Shown here: positions 45,348-52,995 of the stretch, in pieces
How the letters are laid out: every line of letters starts with the position of its first letter
Position numbering within the stretch: the first letter of the stretch is position 1
NCBI GenBank assembly: GCA_903834765.1
Contig: CAILKE010000072.1
Span: 27,015-91,014, forward strand
Origin: an uncultured Bacteroidota bacterium
Lineage (GTDB): Bacteria > Bacteroidota > Bacteroidia > B-17B0 > Aurantibacillaceae
Length of the DNA: 64,000 bases
Reading direction: 5' to 3'
Program-made: the position numbers and the translations under genes
Notes under the pieces: generated by a model
What the model was told of the DNA's origin: nothing
Seen by the model: the letters and a program-made list of their open reading frames with translations, nothing else
The model's database searches: none

Positions 45348-46097
45348 ATGGCTCAACAAAAAGGCATTATAAAGCTAAAAGGAAAAATCGGAGATATTTC
45401 CTTTTACAAAACACAAGACGGCCATTTGGCTCGTGAAAAAGGAGGAGTAGATGCTTCACGCATCGCTAACGATCCTGCTTTTATTCGCACCCGTGAAAAT
45501 GGTGTAGAATTCGGTTCATCTGCTAGTTCAGGCAAATTGCTAAGAAGTTCATTAAGAAGTATGTTAATGACTGCTGGCGATAACAGAGTAACGGCTCGAT
45601 TAACCAAAACAATGACTGATATTAAAAATTTGGATGCAACATCAGTGCGAGGAAAAAGAACTGTGGGAATTGCTATTGCTTTAGCGCCAGCTAAAGCGTT
45701 GTTAAAAGGTTTTAATTTTAATAATAAGGCAATATTAGGCAGCATCTTATTTAAACCTTATGCAGTAGCAACAGCCACAGGAATCATTACCATTACAGGA
45801 CTCGTTCCACTTACTGATATTGCTTTTCCGGAAGGTGCAACGCATGTTAGTTTTAAAAGCTCTTGGGCAAAGGTGGATTTTACAAATAATGTTTCGGATG
45901 TTAAATTATCGAATGTTGTTAATTTGCCAATTAATGCGGTATCGGCTAACGTTGTTTTAACTCCAACTGCAGCAGCTGTAGGAACAGGAATAAACTTGTT
46001 TGTATTGCAACTGGAGTTTTTTCAATTGGTTAATGCTATTCAGTACACCATGAAAAACGGAACATACAATGCGTTATGCATTGTTGAGGTAAGCTAA
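45348..46097 (+). CDS. Conserved Bacteroidota mobile-element protein
   Basis: 249 aa, no signal peptide. The N-terminal half is strongly conserved in form across Bacteroidota as I remember it (KGIIKLKGKIGDISFYKTQDGHLAREKGG, NDPAFIRTRENGVEFG, DNRVTARLTKTMTDIKNLD). The C-terminal 110 residues are Thr/Val/Ala-rich beta structure (ATGIITITGLVPLTDIAFP...). The family has no known function and often occurs with the same small genes that follow here. A phage-structural or surface-related role is possible but not shown. Confidence 0.7.
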   Translation: MAQQKGIIKLKGKIGDISFYKTQDGHLAREKGGVDASRIANDPAFIRTRENGVEFGSSASSGKLLRSSLRSMLMTAGDNRVTARLTKTMTDIKNLDATSVRGKRTVGIAIALAPAKALLKGFNFNNKAILGSILFKPYAVATATGIITITGLVPLTDIAFPEGATHVSFKSSWAKVDFTNNVSDVKLSNVVNLPINAVSANVVLTPTAAAVGTGINLFVLQLEFFQLVNAIQYTMKNGTYNALCIVEVS

Positions 46098-46101
46098 ACA
46101 G

Positions 46102-46518
46102 ATGGAATTATTACTCATTAGAACATATGATGTTGTAGGGATCAATGGCACGCTTTATAATTGTGAAAAAAGTATCTGCCATACGATTGAATTACCCTGG
46201 AAAGAAAATCAAAAAATGATTTCCTGTATTCCAGAAGGTCGTTATGAAATTGTAAAAAGATATAATGCCAAATTTAAATGGCATTTCATACTTATGAACG
46301 TGCCAAATAGGTCCTTTATTTTAATTCATCCGGCTAATGATGCGCTTAAAGAATTGAAAGGGTGCATTGCACCAGTTTTAGTTTTAGCAGCAGCAGGAAA
46401 AGGATATGAATCAAAAAAAGCATTAAAGAGTTTAATTTCTATTATTTACCCTTTACTGGATCAAAAAGAAAAAATTTATCTAACTATTAAATCAAAACCA
46501 AACAATGAGACTCATTGA
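46102..46518 (+). CDS. DUF5675 family protein
   Basis: 138 aa. Segments LICHTIELPWKENQK-like (here SICHTIELPWKENQKMISCIPEGRYEIVKRY), FKWHFILMNVPNRSFILIHPAN and LKGCIAPVL fit DUF5675, a compact beta-fold family with conserved His, Glu and Cys (H...E, IHPAN, GC) found in phages and mobile elements, suspected to act on the cell wall. The start lies 4 bp after the previous stop, and its 3' end overlaps the next gene by 14 bp. Confidence 0.75.
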   Translation: MELLLIRTYDVVGINGTLYNCEKSICHTIELPWKENQKMISCIPEGRYEIVKRYNAKFKWHFILMNVPNRSFILIHPANDALKELKGCIAPVLVLAAAGKGYESKKALKSLISIIYPLLDQKEKIYLTIKSKPNNETH

Positions 46519-46750
46519 CAGATTAAAAGCACCAACACCTAAGTTTTTTAAAGTATTAAGAAATATTGGTTTAGGATTAGCCGCTGCAGGCGGTGTAATA
46601 GTTGCATCGCCAATTGCCATCCCTACAATTATTATAACCATAGGTGGTTATTTAATTGTAGCAGGAAGTGTAGCAACTGCAGTAAGCCAAATAGTAACAA
46701 CTACTGAAGGCGATGCTTCGACAAGCACTGCAAACCAAAAAAATAACTGA
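46505..46750 (+). CDS. Small hydrophobic protein, holin-like
   Basis: 81 aa. A basic N-terminus (MRLIDRLKAPTPKFFKVLR) is followed by a long Gly/Ala/Ile-rich stretch able to form two membrane helices (residues about 22-65) and a polar Thr/Ser tail. It overlaps DUF5675 by 14 bp. Together with DUF5675 it recalls a lysis or pore cassette, as inference from size, topology and order only. Confidence 0.6.
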   Translation: MRLIDRLKAPTPKFFKVLRNIGLGLAAAGGVIVASPIAIPTIIITIGGYLIVAGSVATAVSQIVTTTEGDASTSTANQKNN

Positions 46751-46777
46751 GTATTAATTATTAAAATCATTATTAAA

Positions 46778-47116
46778 ATGACTGAAGAAAAAAATCAAAT
46801 CGAAAAAACTCAAACTATTGTTGAGTTACAAGTTTTGCCATGTGCTAACGAAGTGGCACCAGCAAAACAAAATGTTGAGGTATTAAACCACGAAAATCAA
46901 GATGATCCACCATGTGGTAAAATCATCTTAACAGTTACTTGTAACGGATCAAAATTAACTAAAGCAGATTCTGGACTCGTTGAAGAATTTCAGGAAGAAG
47001 TTTGGGTGACAGTAAAAACAACAAAAGCGGATGCAGGTATTGTACCAAATATTGATTTAAGTGTTCATGAAAGATGCACAACAAAAATGACAAAGGCTGA
47101 TTCCGGTATTGCTTAA
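46778..47116 (+). CDS. Small protein with three TKADSG repeats
   Basis: 112 aa, acidic, with no signal peptide. The motif TKADSG/TKADAG followed by I/L occurs at residues 61-66, 82-87 and 105-110 (spacing 21 and 23), each after a short beta strand. A Cys-Pro-rich segment sits in the middle (QDDPPCGK, LTVTCNG). I know no function. It lies 27 bp after the holin-like gene and 10 bp before the next, so it belongs to the cassette. Confidence 0.55.
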   Translation: MTEEKNQIEKTQTIVELQVLPCANEVAPAKQNVEVLNHENQDDPPCGKIILTVTCNGSKLTKADSGLVEEFQEEVWVTVKTTKADAGIVPNIDLSVHERCTTKMTKADSGIA

Positions 47117-47126
47117 AAACTAAATT

Positions 47127-47312
47127 ATGTCAACACATCATAACATAGAAAGCGGAACTATCATGGGCACTGTTTCAGGAACAGTCTTAACTGTATTAGT
47201 GAACATAGGTTCATCGGATATTATTAAAACAGTTGTCCTTGCTGTACTTGGTGCAGTGGTTAGTTTTGGAGTTTCTTTATTGTTAAAGTGGTTACTCCGA
47301 AAGTTTAAGTAA
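47127..47312 (+). CDS. Small single-span or two-span membrane protein
   Basis: 61 aa. Polar N-terminus, then a hydrophobic region from residue 13 to 55 (GTVSGTVLTVLVNIG...VVLAVLGAVVSFGVSLLLKW) that can form two helices, ending in a basic tail LLRKFK. Size and topology fit a holin-like protein. Last gene of the five-gene cassette, 16 bp before a very strong terminator. Confidence 0.55.
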   Translation: MSTHHNIESGTIMGTVSGTVLTVLVNIGSSDIIKTVVLAVLGAVVSFGVSLLLKWLLRKFK

Positions 47313-47328
47313 TTTTAAATTAATCTTT

Positions 47329-47357
47329 AAAGCCTTGCACAAAATGTGCAAGGCTTT
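47329..47357 (+). terminator. Strong terminator of the mobile cassette
   Basis: A perfect 12-bp stem (AAAGCCTTGCAC / GTGCAAGGCTTT) with a 5-base loop, followed by TTTTT on the + strand, lies between the cassette (ends 47312) and the convergent gene at 47365. Confidence 0.9.
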
Positions 47358-47364
47358 TTTTTGA

Positions 47365-47787
47365 TTACTTTTTTAAATATTTATAAAATAAAGCTTTGCG
47401 CAATTGCATTAAATAATCTAATTGTTGATTTAGATTAGTTTGCAAATTTTCAATTTGTGCTAATGTATTTTGAACATCAGAAAATGAACGATTGCCGGTA
47501 TTAACTGAGTTTAAAGTTTCTTCAATTACATCAATAACATCACCTAAGCGAATATATTCGATAACTGAGCCTTTTAGATGTTTACGAAATAAACGAAGCT
47601 CCCATAAGCCTAATAATAAGAAATAGTAAAACTCTTTTTCTTCTTTATTATCTGCCAAAAACACAAATGAATTGCATACATAGTGATTAAATGGTTTACC
47701 AGAATTTAGACCTTTGTTTAAAATAAAGAAATGTTGTTGTTGATACATTTTACCTGATTTGTGTGTTTTGATTTTTGATTTTAACAT
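47365..47787 (-). CDS. Hypothetical protein of a Bacteroidota mobile-element family
   Basis: 140 aa. The N-terminal half has KTHKSGKMYQQQHFFILNKGLNSGKPF and SFVFLADNKEEKEFYYFLLLGLWE, the C-terminal half is a coiled coil ending in KALFYKYLKK. From memory this is like the DUF6943-type small proteins of Bacteroidota conjugative elements, but I cannot confirm that number. No catalytic motif. It is convergent with the cassette and shares its terminator region. Confidence 0.55.
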   Translation of the reverse strand: MLKSKIKTHKSGKMYQQQHFFILNKGLNSGKPFNHYVCNSFVFLADNKEEKEFYYFLLLGLWELRLFRKHLKGSVIEYIRLGDVIDVIEETLNSVNTGNRSFSDVQNTLAQIENLQTNLNQQLDYLMQLRKALFYKYLKK

Positions 47788-47969
47788 GATGATTTTTTTA
47801 AAGGGTTTGTATCCCTTTTTTCATCTTGTGTTTTGAACCTGTTTACTACTAATTTGAAAACAAAGAAAAAACCCAAAAAAACGAGCTAAATAAAAGCCCG
47901 AAAAAAATGAAAAAAGAAAGCATTTTGAAAAGGCTGAACACTGAGGTTGCCAAGATTTTTGACAAAAAA

Positions 47970-48760
47970 AATACTACCTGAATGCGGCAGTATTAATAAA
48001 CCTTTTACCTTAAATAATGCCGCATGAAGTGTGGAGATTATTTTTGCAAAACCCGAAGGGCTTGACCTTGCAATCCGAAAGTGGAAAGACTTAAATTGCG
48101 CCTCTTTTTTTATTTTGGAATAATTTACCTGTTACTGCATTCTATTTTTAAAATAAACATCAATTGAAATGTAGAGGTAAAAGCGCCCGCGGCGTGGGAA
48201 GGAAAACGGTTGCAAAAAATGAAGTGAGGTACGAACAAAATGATTTGCAATCCGTTGTGCGGCGAGCCACCTGCGAGTGGAGAGAGGGTGTGCAGCATGG
48301 GAGCTTGAGGTACGAAAGCGGATGCAAACTATGTTGCAAGTGTGGCAAAAAGCCCCCTACATTTCCCCCAGAGGGGGAAGGCAAAAAGGCATGCCACACG
48401 ATAGCAACACAAGTGCATTTTTGTTGCAATGATTTTATTGCGCTACAAAACAAAAATGCACGAAGCCCGAGCGACTATGCAGGCGAGCTGAAAAGTTGGT
48501 AGCCGGTGGACTGAAAGTGGCTGAGATGAATGAAGTGCAATGGCACCCAGTGGAAGTAGTGAAACGGATGTAACGGGTGAATAATGGAGCGAAATGAATG
48601 AAGTGGCTTGAAGGACAGGATAGGCTACCGTGACGAAAGCACTGTGCAACGAGCAAAAAATGTGACAAACTAAAAACCCGAAGGGCAAAATAGCTTATGC
48701 TAAAAGCCTTGAAAAGACTTAGTTAAAGCATGTGCTATTTTGGTTTGGCGCAATTTGTTG
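47970..48760 (+). ncRNA. Candidate large structured RNA (G+C-rich, hairpin-dense)
   Basis: About 0.8 kb without a credible protein, inside the 1.3-kb gap 47788-49089. By my count 48181-48720 is about 49% G+C against roughly 30% around it. Perfect inverted repeats: ATGCGGCA/TGCCGCAT (47982/48018), 13 bp GTGCATTTTTGTT/AACAAAAATGCAC (48413/48449) with inner GCAAT/ATTGC, GTGTGGCA/TGCCACAC (48340/48392) around TTCCCCC/GGGGGAA (48363/48373), and a long-range AAATTGCGCC/GGCGCAATTT (48093/48747). AAACCCGAAGGGC occurs near both ends (48050, 48675). A TATTTTTG box lies at 48039. The + strand is purine-rich, suggesting + transcription. The flanks 47788-47969 and 48761-49089 look empty. Confidence 0.4.
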
Positions 48761-49089
48761 CTTGCACCTGCTGAGGAACACCACTTTACCTTTTTCTTAT
48801 TGAAATAGACGACTCAAACTGCAATATTAATTATAGTATTAAATGATGCACTTTATTGAATTGTACTAATTTCAGTTTCAAGTATTTTCACTTGAACTCG
48901 CAATTTTTTTTACTGTTTCTTAGTACTGCTTCGTTTGTAAGTTTATCTCCATTGCTAGTTTAAAGAATAACTGCTAAAAAAATAAGACTATGCGTTAAAA
49001 AAAAGGGTAGGCAAGAATTTTAATTGAATGTGCATGCTAAAGTAAACTATTAAAAAAAATTAGTTTAAAAGATTTTTCATTTTAATATA

Positions 49090-49623
49090 TTAATCAAATT
49101 TCTCATTATTGAAATGTAATTTTATTATTTTATCTCTGAAAGTAATATATTCTTCCTTTGGGCGATTGCGGATGGCAAATTTCAAATAGAGAAGTGCCTC
49201 CTTATAATTATTTAATTTATAATAAATGCAAGCACACTTGAAATTACAATAATCGTCCCACGAATTAGATTTTAAAACTGAATAATAATCATTGATTGCA
49301 TTTTTATATTCAGATAATTGTTCATAACAATTCCCTCTATTAAGATAATACTCTCTAATAGCATTCAATGCAATAGCACTTGTAAAATTATTAATTGCCA
49401 TTCGATAGTCATTATCATAATAATAATTTAAACCGATTGAGTTATAATTCATTGCCTCAGATTCGTCATTTTTAGTAATTTTATTTACTTGATTCTTCTC
49501 TTTAATTATATTTAAATCTTCAAGTTTACTAACCGATAAGCCAAATAAACCCTTTACGATTTCTGCTAAAAATATTTTATAAAATATAATAGCAAATCCT
49601 ACAATAACTATTATTCCAATCAT
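49090..49623 (-). CDS. Membrane-anchored TPR protein
   Basis: 177 aa. An N-terminal membrane helix (residues 1-29, IGIIVIVGFAIIFYKIFLAEIV) and a charged linker are followed by three to four TPR-like repeats (YNSIGLNYYYDNDYRMAINNFTSAI, YLNRGNCYEQLSEYKNAINDYYSVL, FKCACIYYKLNNYKEALLYLKFAI). It starts 16 bp after the AIPR stop on the same strand, so it is probably the last gene of the defence operon, perhaps placing the system at the membrane or acting as a partner-binding subunit. Confidence 0.75.
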   Translation of the reverse strand: MIGIIVIVGFAIIFYKIFLAEIVKGLFGLSVSKLEDLNIIKEKNQVNKITKNDESEAMNYNSIGLNYYYDNDYRMAINNFTSAIALNAIREYYLNRGNCYEQLSEYKNAINDYYSVLKSNSWDDYCNFKCACIYYKLNNYKEALLYLKFAIRNRPKEEYITFRDKIIKLHFNNEKFD

Positions 49624-49639
49624 TTTATTAGTAATTTAA

Positions 49640-52021
49640 TTATACATTAATACCAAAGCTACTAAGTTTTCTTAATGATTCAAATCCTTTTTCTATTGAT
49701 AGCTCTTTGATAATTTCATTTTTATTTAGTGAATTACGAATTGATTTAAGATTTGATAATTCACCGTACCCAAAAATTTTAGTTTTTTCACCTATAGAGA
49801 TAATATTATCCCAGTCTTTTTTAGATATTAATTTAATTCTATCATAAATAACTTTTATATCAACCCCTTCATTTTCTTTCAATTTTGAAAGTGCTTTAAT
49901 TTCTTCGATTAGAGAAATATTCTCAGTAATAAATTTTAATCCTTTTTTACCTACAGAGATATCTCGTAATGATAAATTTTTATTTTCTCTTAATTTATCT
50001 GTCAGTTCGGTTAGCGGTGTATTTTCTATTTCTACTGAGGGATTATCAACAATGTATTTAATTAATCCATCCCAGAATTTAATACCAAGTTTTTTTATTT
50101 CACTAATTACAAATAAAGTATCTTCAATATTTTCACCCTCTTTTTCTTTTTCTATTTCTCTTATCTCTACTATCTCCTTAGTAATAAAATAATCACTAAG
50201 ATTTGAGAAATCTAAATTATATTTTACTGATTTCAATAATTTCCAACTAGATTCTCTTTTAGCGTATTCTGATAATAATGTATTATTGGAAGATTTAAGG
50301 TGATTATATACAAAAACAATTAATTTTTTTAAAACAAGCTCTAAAGCATTCGGAACTTTTTGTTCTTCATAAATTTTCCATAAATCTAATTTGTTATCAG
50401 TAAGTTCGTGGAAATAAGACAAGGTATAAGCCACCGTAAATGATTTTAAATTAGTGTCGCCAATTGCATCAACATTTTTTCTACCAAATAATTTATCAAC
50501 TGCTTTAAATAATATTGCATTCGCTATTAATTTTTTATAAAAATTTTCGCCAGGCATTCTGTTTTTTTCACTTAACTCTTTTATTTTTTTAAGGTATTGA
50601 ATGAAATTCTTTTGGGCTCCTTGTGAAACATAATGAGGCTCTAAATCCCAAATATTAATGAATTTTGCAATATCTGATTTTACAAATTTTTGATTAGTTG
50701 GATTTTGTTCCTTGAACTTTCTTTGTTGAGCTGGTGTTGTAAGTTTATTTAAAGATTCTCTATACTGACCATTTATGCGCTCGAAATACCACAATGTAGA
50801 TAAATTTCTATTGTCTGGGTCAACAACATATTTTTTTCTAGATAACGATTCAATTTGAACAAAATAGGGGTTATTAGATGTTAAATCTAATTCTGAAACT
50901 TTGTTTTGGCTATTTGCAAATCTTGCTATATTGGGAACTTCAATATTCTTTTGTTCAATATCTTTAATTACTGTCAATTTCATTTGAACAAATACTTTAC
51001 TTAAATCAGCGTCTTTAAATTTCTTTTGGGTATGAAATAACGAAGCTGTTGTTTGACCACCATTAACGATTTGAAAATCATTCATTTTGGTTAGATAAAG
51101 CTGGTTATCAATAATTTTTGTTTCTACATTTTCAGCAGTTGCAGTAATGCCATTATTATAAGGTAAAAACATTTGCGGTTTTTCTCTTATTGTATCTCTA
51201 ATTCCTTTATTGTATTTCCCTGTTTGACCTAAAAATGCACGAACATTGCTTTCTAATAATTCATTAGAAAATTCTTTGTACAATTTGGCTAAAACATCAC
51301 CAGGAATAATTGCTAAATAACATTCATATAATTCATTTAAATCAGGCACTTTTAAACACTGAACACCTTGTGCATTAGAGGGAAGTAAGTCCTTAAATTC
51401 AATTTCAATAGGTTCTCTGTTACTTGATGATTCGCTTAATTTATAAAATCTTGGAATATCCCAAACATGAACAAAAATATCTAAATCATCGAATCCTTTT
51501 ATGGATGTTTTTTCCAAATCATGATTTGAATTGCCATTTATTAAAAAATAAATATTTATCCTTTCAAAGTTTGCTTTTTGCTTGAAGATTATTTTCAAAA
51601 GTTCGTTTAACTCTGCTTGTGCTGGATCGATATAATCGATATGGCCTTTCAATGCAGCATTCAAAAATTTCTTTATTTGATTAATACATTTATTAAAATC
51701 ATCTTTAGGTATATTAAAATCATAACTAGAAGAATTAAAGTGAGTAATAAATAAGTCAAGTGTTTCGAAATAAACCTTATTATCATCTTTAAATTCATCC
51801 TTAAGACAATATCCATTTATTTTCCAATCTATTCTACCTTGTGAATCCGGATGAACAAACGATAAAACTCTTGCTCCTTCTGATTTTCCAATACCATCTA
51901 ATATTTCGATACAATACTCAGTAAATTTATCTTCAAAACTTACGCCTTCTCCATCTGAATAAACTAATGCTGCAACATCAGATTTTAAAGCTTCTAAATA
52001 ATTATTTAATCCTCTTTCCAT
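49640..52021 (-). CDS. AIPR family protein (Mza-like system)
   Basis: 793 aa. The AIPR (abortive infection phage resistance) domain lies around residues 230-480: FLGQTGKYNKGIRDTI, MFLPYNNGITATAENVE, FQIVNGGQTTASLFHTQKKF, IARFANSQNKVSELDLTSNNPYF. The N-terminus resembles a PD-(D/E)XK-like fold (FVHPDSQGRIDWKINGYCLKDEFKDD), and the C-terminal 200 residues are helical and highly charged. AIPR proteins accompany the Z1/MutL group of phage defence operons. Its ATG overlaps the stop of the nuclease gene by one base (TAATG). Confidence 0.88.
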   Translation of the reverse strand: MERGLNNYLEALKSDVAALVYSDGEGVSFEDKFTEYCIEILDGIGKSEGARVLSFVHPDSQGRIDWKINGYCLKDEFKDDNKVYFETLDLFITHFNSSSYDFNIPKDDFNKCINQIKKFLNAALKGHIDYIDPAQAELNELLKIIFKQKANFERINIYFLINGNSNHDLEKTSIKGFDDLDIFVHVWDIPRFYKLSESSSNREPIEIEFKDLLPSNAQGVQCLKVPDLNELYECYLAIIPGDVLAKLYKEFSNELLESNVRAFLGQTGKYNKGIRDTIREKPQMFLPYNNGITATAENVETKIIDNQLYLTKMNDFQIVNGGQTTASLFHTQKKFKDADLSKVFVQMKLTVIKDIEQKNIEVPNIARFANSQNKVSELDLTSNNPYFVQIESLSRKKYVVDPDNRNLSTLWYFERINGQYRESLNKLTTPAQQRKFKEQNPTNQKFVKSDIAKFINIWDLEPHYVSQGAQKNFIQYLKKIKELSEKNRMPGENFYKKLIANAILFKAVDKLFGRKNVDAIGDTNLKSFTVAYTLSYFHELTDNKLDLWKIYEEQKVPNALELVLKKLIVFVYNHLKSSNNTLLSEYAKRESSWKLLKSVKYNLDFSNLSDYFITKEIVEIREIEKEKEGENIEDTLFVISEIKKLGIKFWDGLIKYIVDNPSVEIENTPLTELTDKLRENKNLSLRDISVGKKGLKFITENISLIEEIKALSKLKENEGVDIKVIYDRIKLISKKDWDNIISIGEKTKIFGYGELSNLKSIRNSLNKNEIIKELSIEKGFESLRKLSSFGINV

Positions 52022-52992
52022 TATTTAATTAATTCAATAATTGATTCAATATTAAGACGAAAAATTTCAATAGACGAAAGTTCTATATTATAAGTTGTAT
52101 TAAAAATACCAATTGGTAAATCACCGGAAACTAATTTTGGGAAGTCATTAGTAACTGAATATTTATATGAACATTTTAGTGCGTATTGGCTATTATAATT
52201 TTCAATATCTTCATTTATATAACCAACCAATATCAATTTTTCATTGAATAATTTCAAAGCGTTATGATTATTGGCTATTTTATTACGAATTTGATCAACA
52301 ACTGAATTGAGTGAAAAGCCTTTGTCTTTAACTTGTTCCGTTACGTAAAGTACAAGGAATAGATGTGTTAAATTTTGTGCGTCTAATTGCCTTTCGCTAC
52401 TTACTTTAATTTTTGGAGTTTTTGAAGATGTGAATTTCACTTCAATACCTTTAGAGCCAAATAAGAAATCTTTATCGTCAAAATCTGGTCCAGTCCAACT
52501 TTCTAGTAAATTATCTATTGAATAATTCTCATCTAATAATGAATTGAATAATAATAATTCTCCAATTAGCCCTTTTTGTTTTTCAATAGTTAATCCCTGA
52601 AAATTTATTTTATCAAATAATTTTTTCCATTTTAAAACAACATTTGCCGTTTCAATTAACGCTTCGTTTTCTATAACACATTTTGAAATTTCTTCAAGAA
52701 TATTCTCAATGAATAAACTAAAAATATCCTTTAATTGATTATCTAAAAGATAAATATTTAATTCTTTTGAATTATCAAAATCAAAAACCTGAATTAATAA
52801 TCCTTTAAATTTGAATTTTTTAATCTCTGGGATTTTTGCGTTTACAGAAGTTTCGAGTATGAATAAGTGATTACCTGTTATGTGATTAGTTGCCGCATAA
52901 CACTTAAATTGAGGTATTTCTTCAATCCTCGTTTTAATAATAATTTCATCTGTTGGCGACTGATTAGCCCAAATTGATTTAATGTCAATCAT
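52021..52992 (-). CDS. PD-(D/E)XK nuclease, DUF4420
   Basis: 323 aa. The middle carries a restriction-type active site: Glu145 (KGLIGELLLF), Pro-Asp 169-170, then Glu184-Val-Lys186 after GSKGI (residues 180-183), giving E...D...ExK. This is the PD-(D/E)XK motif protein family (DUF4420) found beside Z1 and AIPR genes. It probably cleaves DNA once licensed by the ATPases. Spacing to the Z1 stop is 3 bp; its own stop overlaps the AIPR start. Confidence 0.88.
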   Translation of the reverse strand: MIDIKSIWANQSPTDEIIIKTRIEEIPQFKCYAATNHITGNHLFILETSVNAKIPEIKKFKFKGLLIQVFDFDNSKELNIYLLDNQLKDIFSLFIENILEEISKCVIENEALIETANVVLKWKKLFDKINFQGLTIEKQKGLIGELLLFNSLLDENYSIDNLLESWTGPDFDDKDFLFGSKGIEVKFTSSKTPKIKVSSERQLDAQNLTHLFLVLYVTEQVKDKGFSLNSVVDQIRNKIANNHNALKLFNEKLILVGYINEDIENYNSQYALKCSYKYSVTNDFPKLVSGDLPIGIFNTTYNIELSSIEIFRLNIESIIELIK

Positions 52993-52995
52993 GAT

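Noticed and set aside
48160..48688. Four overlapping ORFs on both strands in the G+C-rich island
   Set aside because: They overlap one another, have unnatural composition (many Cys, His, Ser or Arg in the shadow of hairpins) and no family features; they arise from higher G+C with few stops.
48050..48790. Group II intron or retron as explanation of the structured island
   Set aside because: No reverse transcriptase, no recognisable domain V (AGC or CGC catalytic triad hairpin) and no GUGYG 5' end were found.
47970..49089. CRISPR array
   Set aside because: Repeats are few, short and irregularly spaced, and no cas genes occur in the window.
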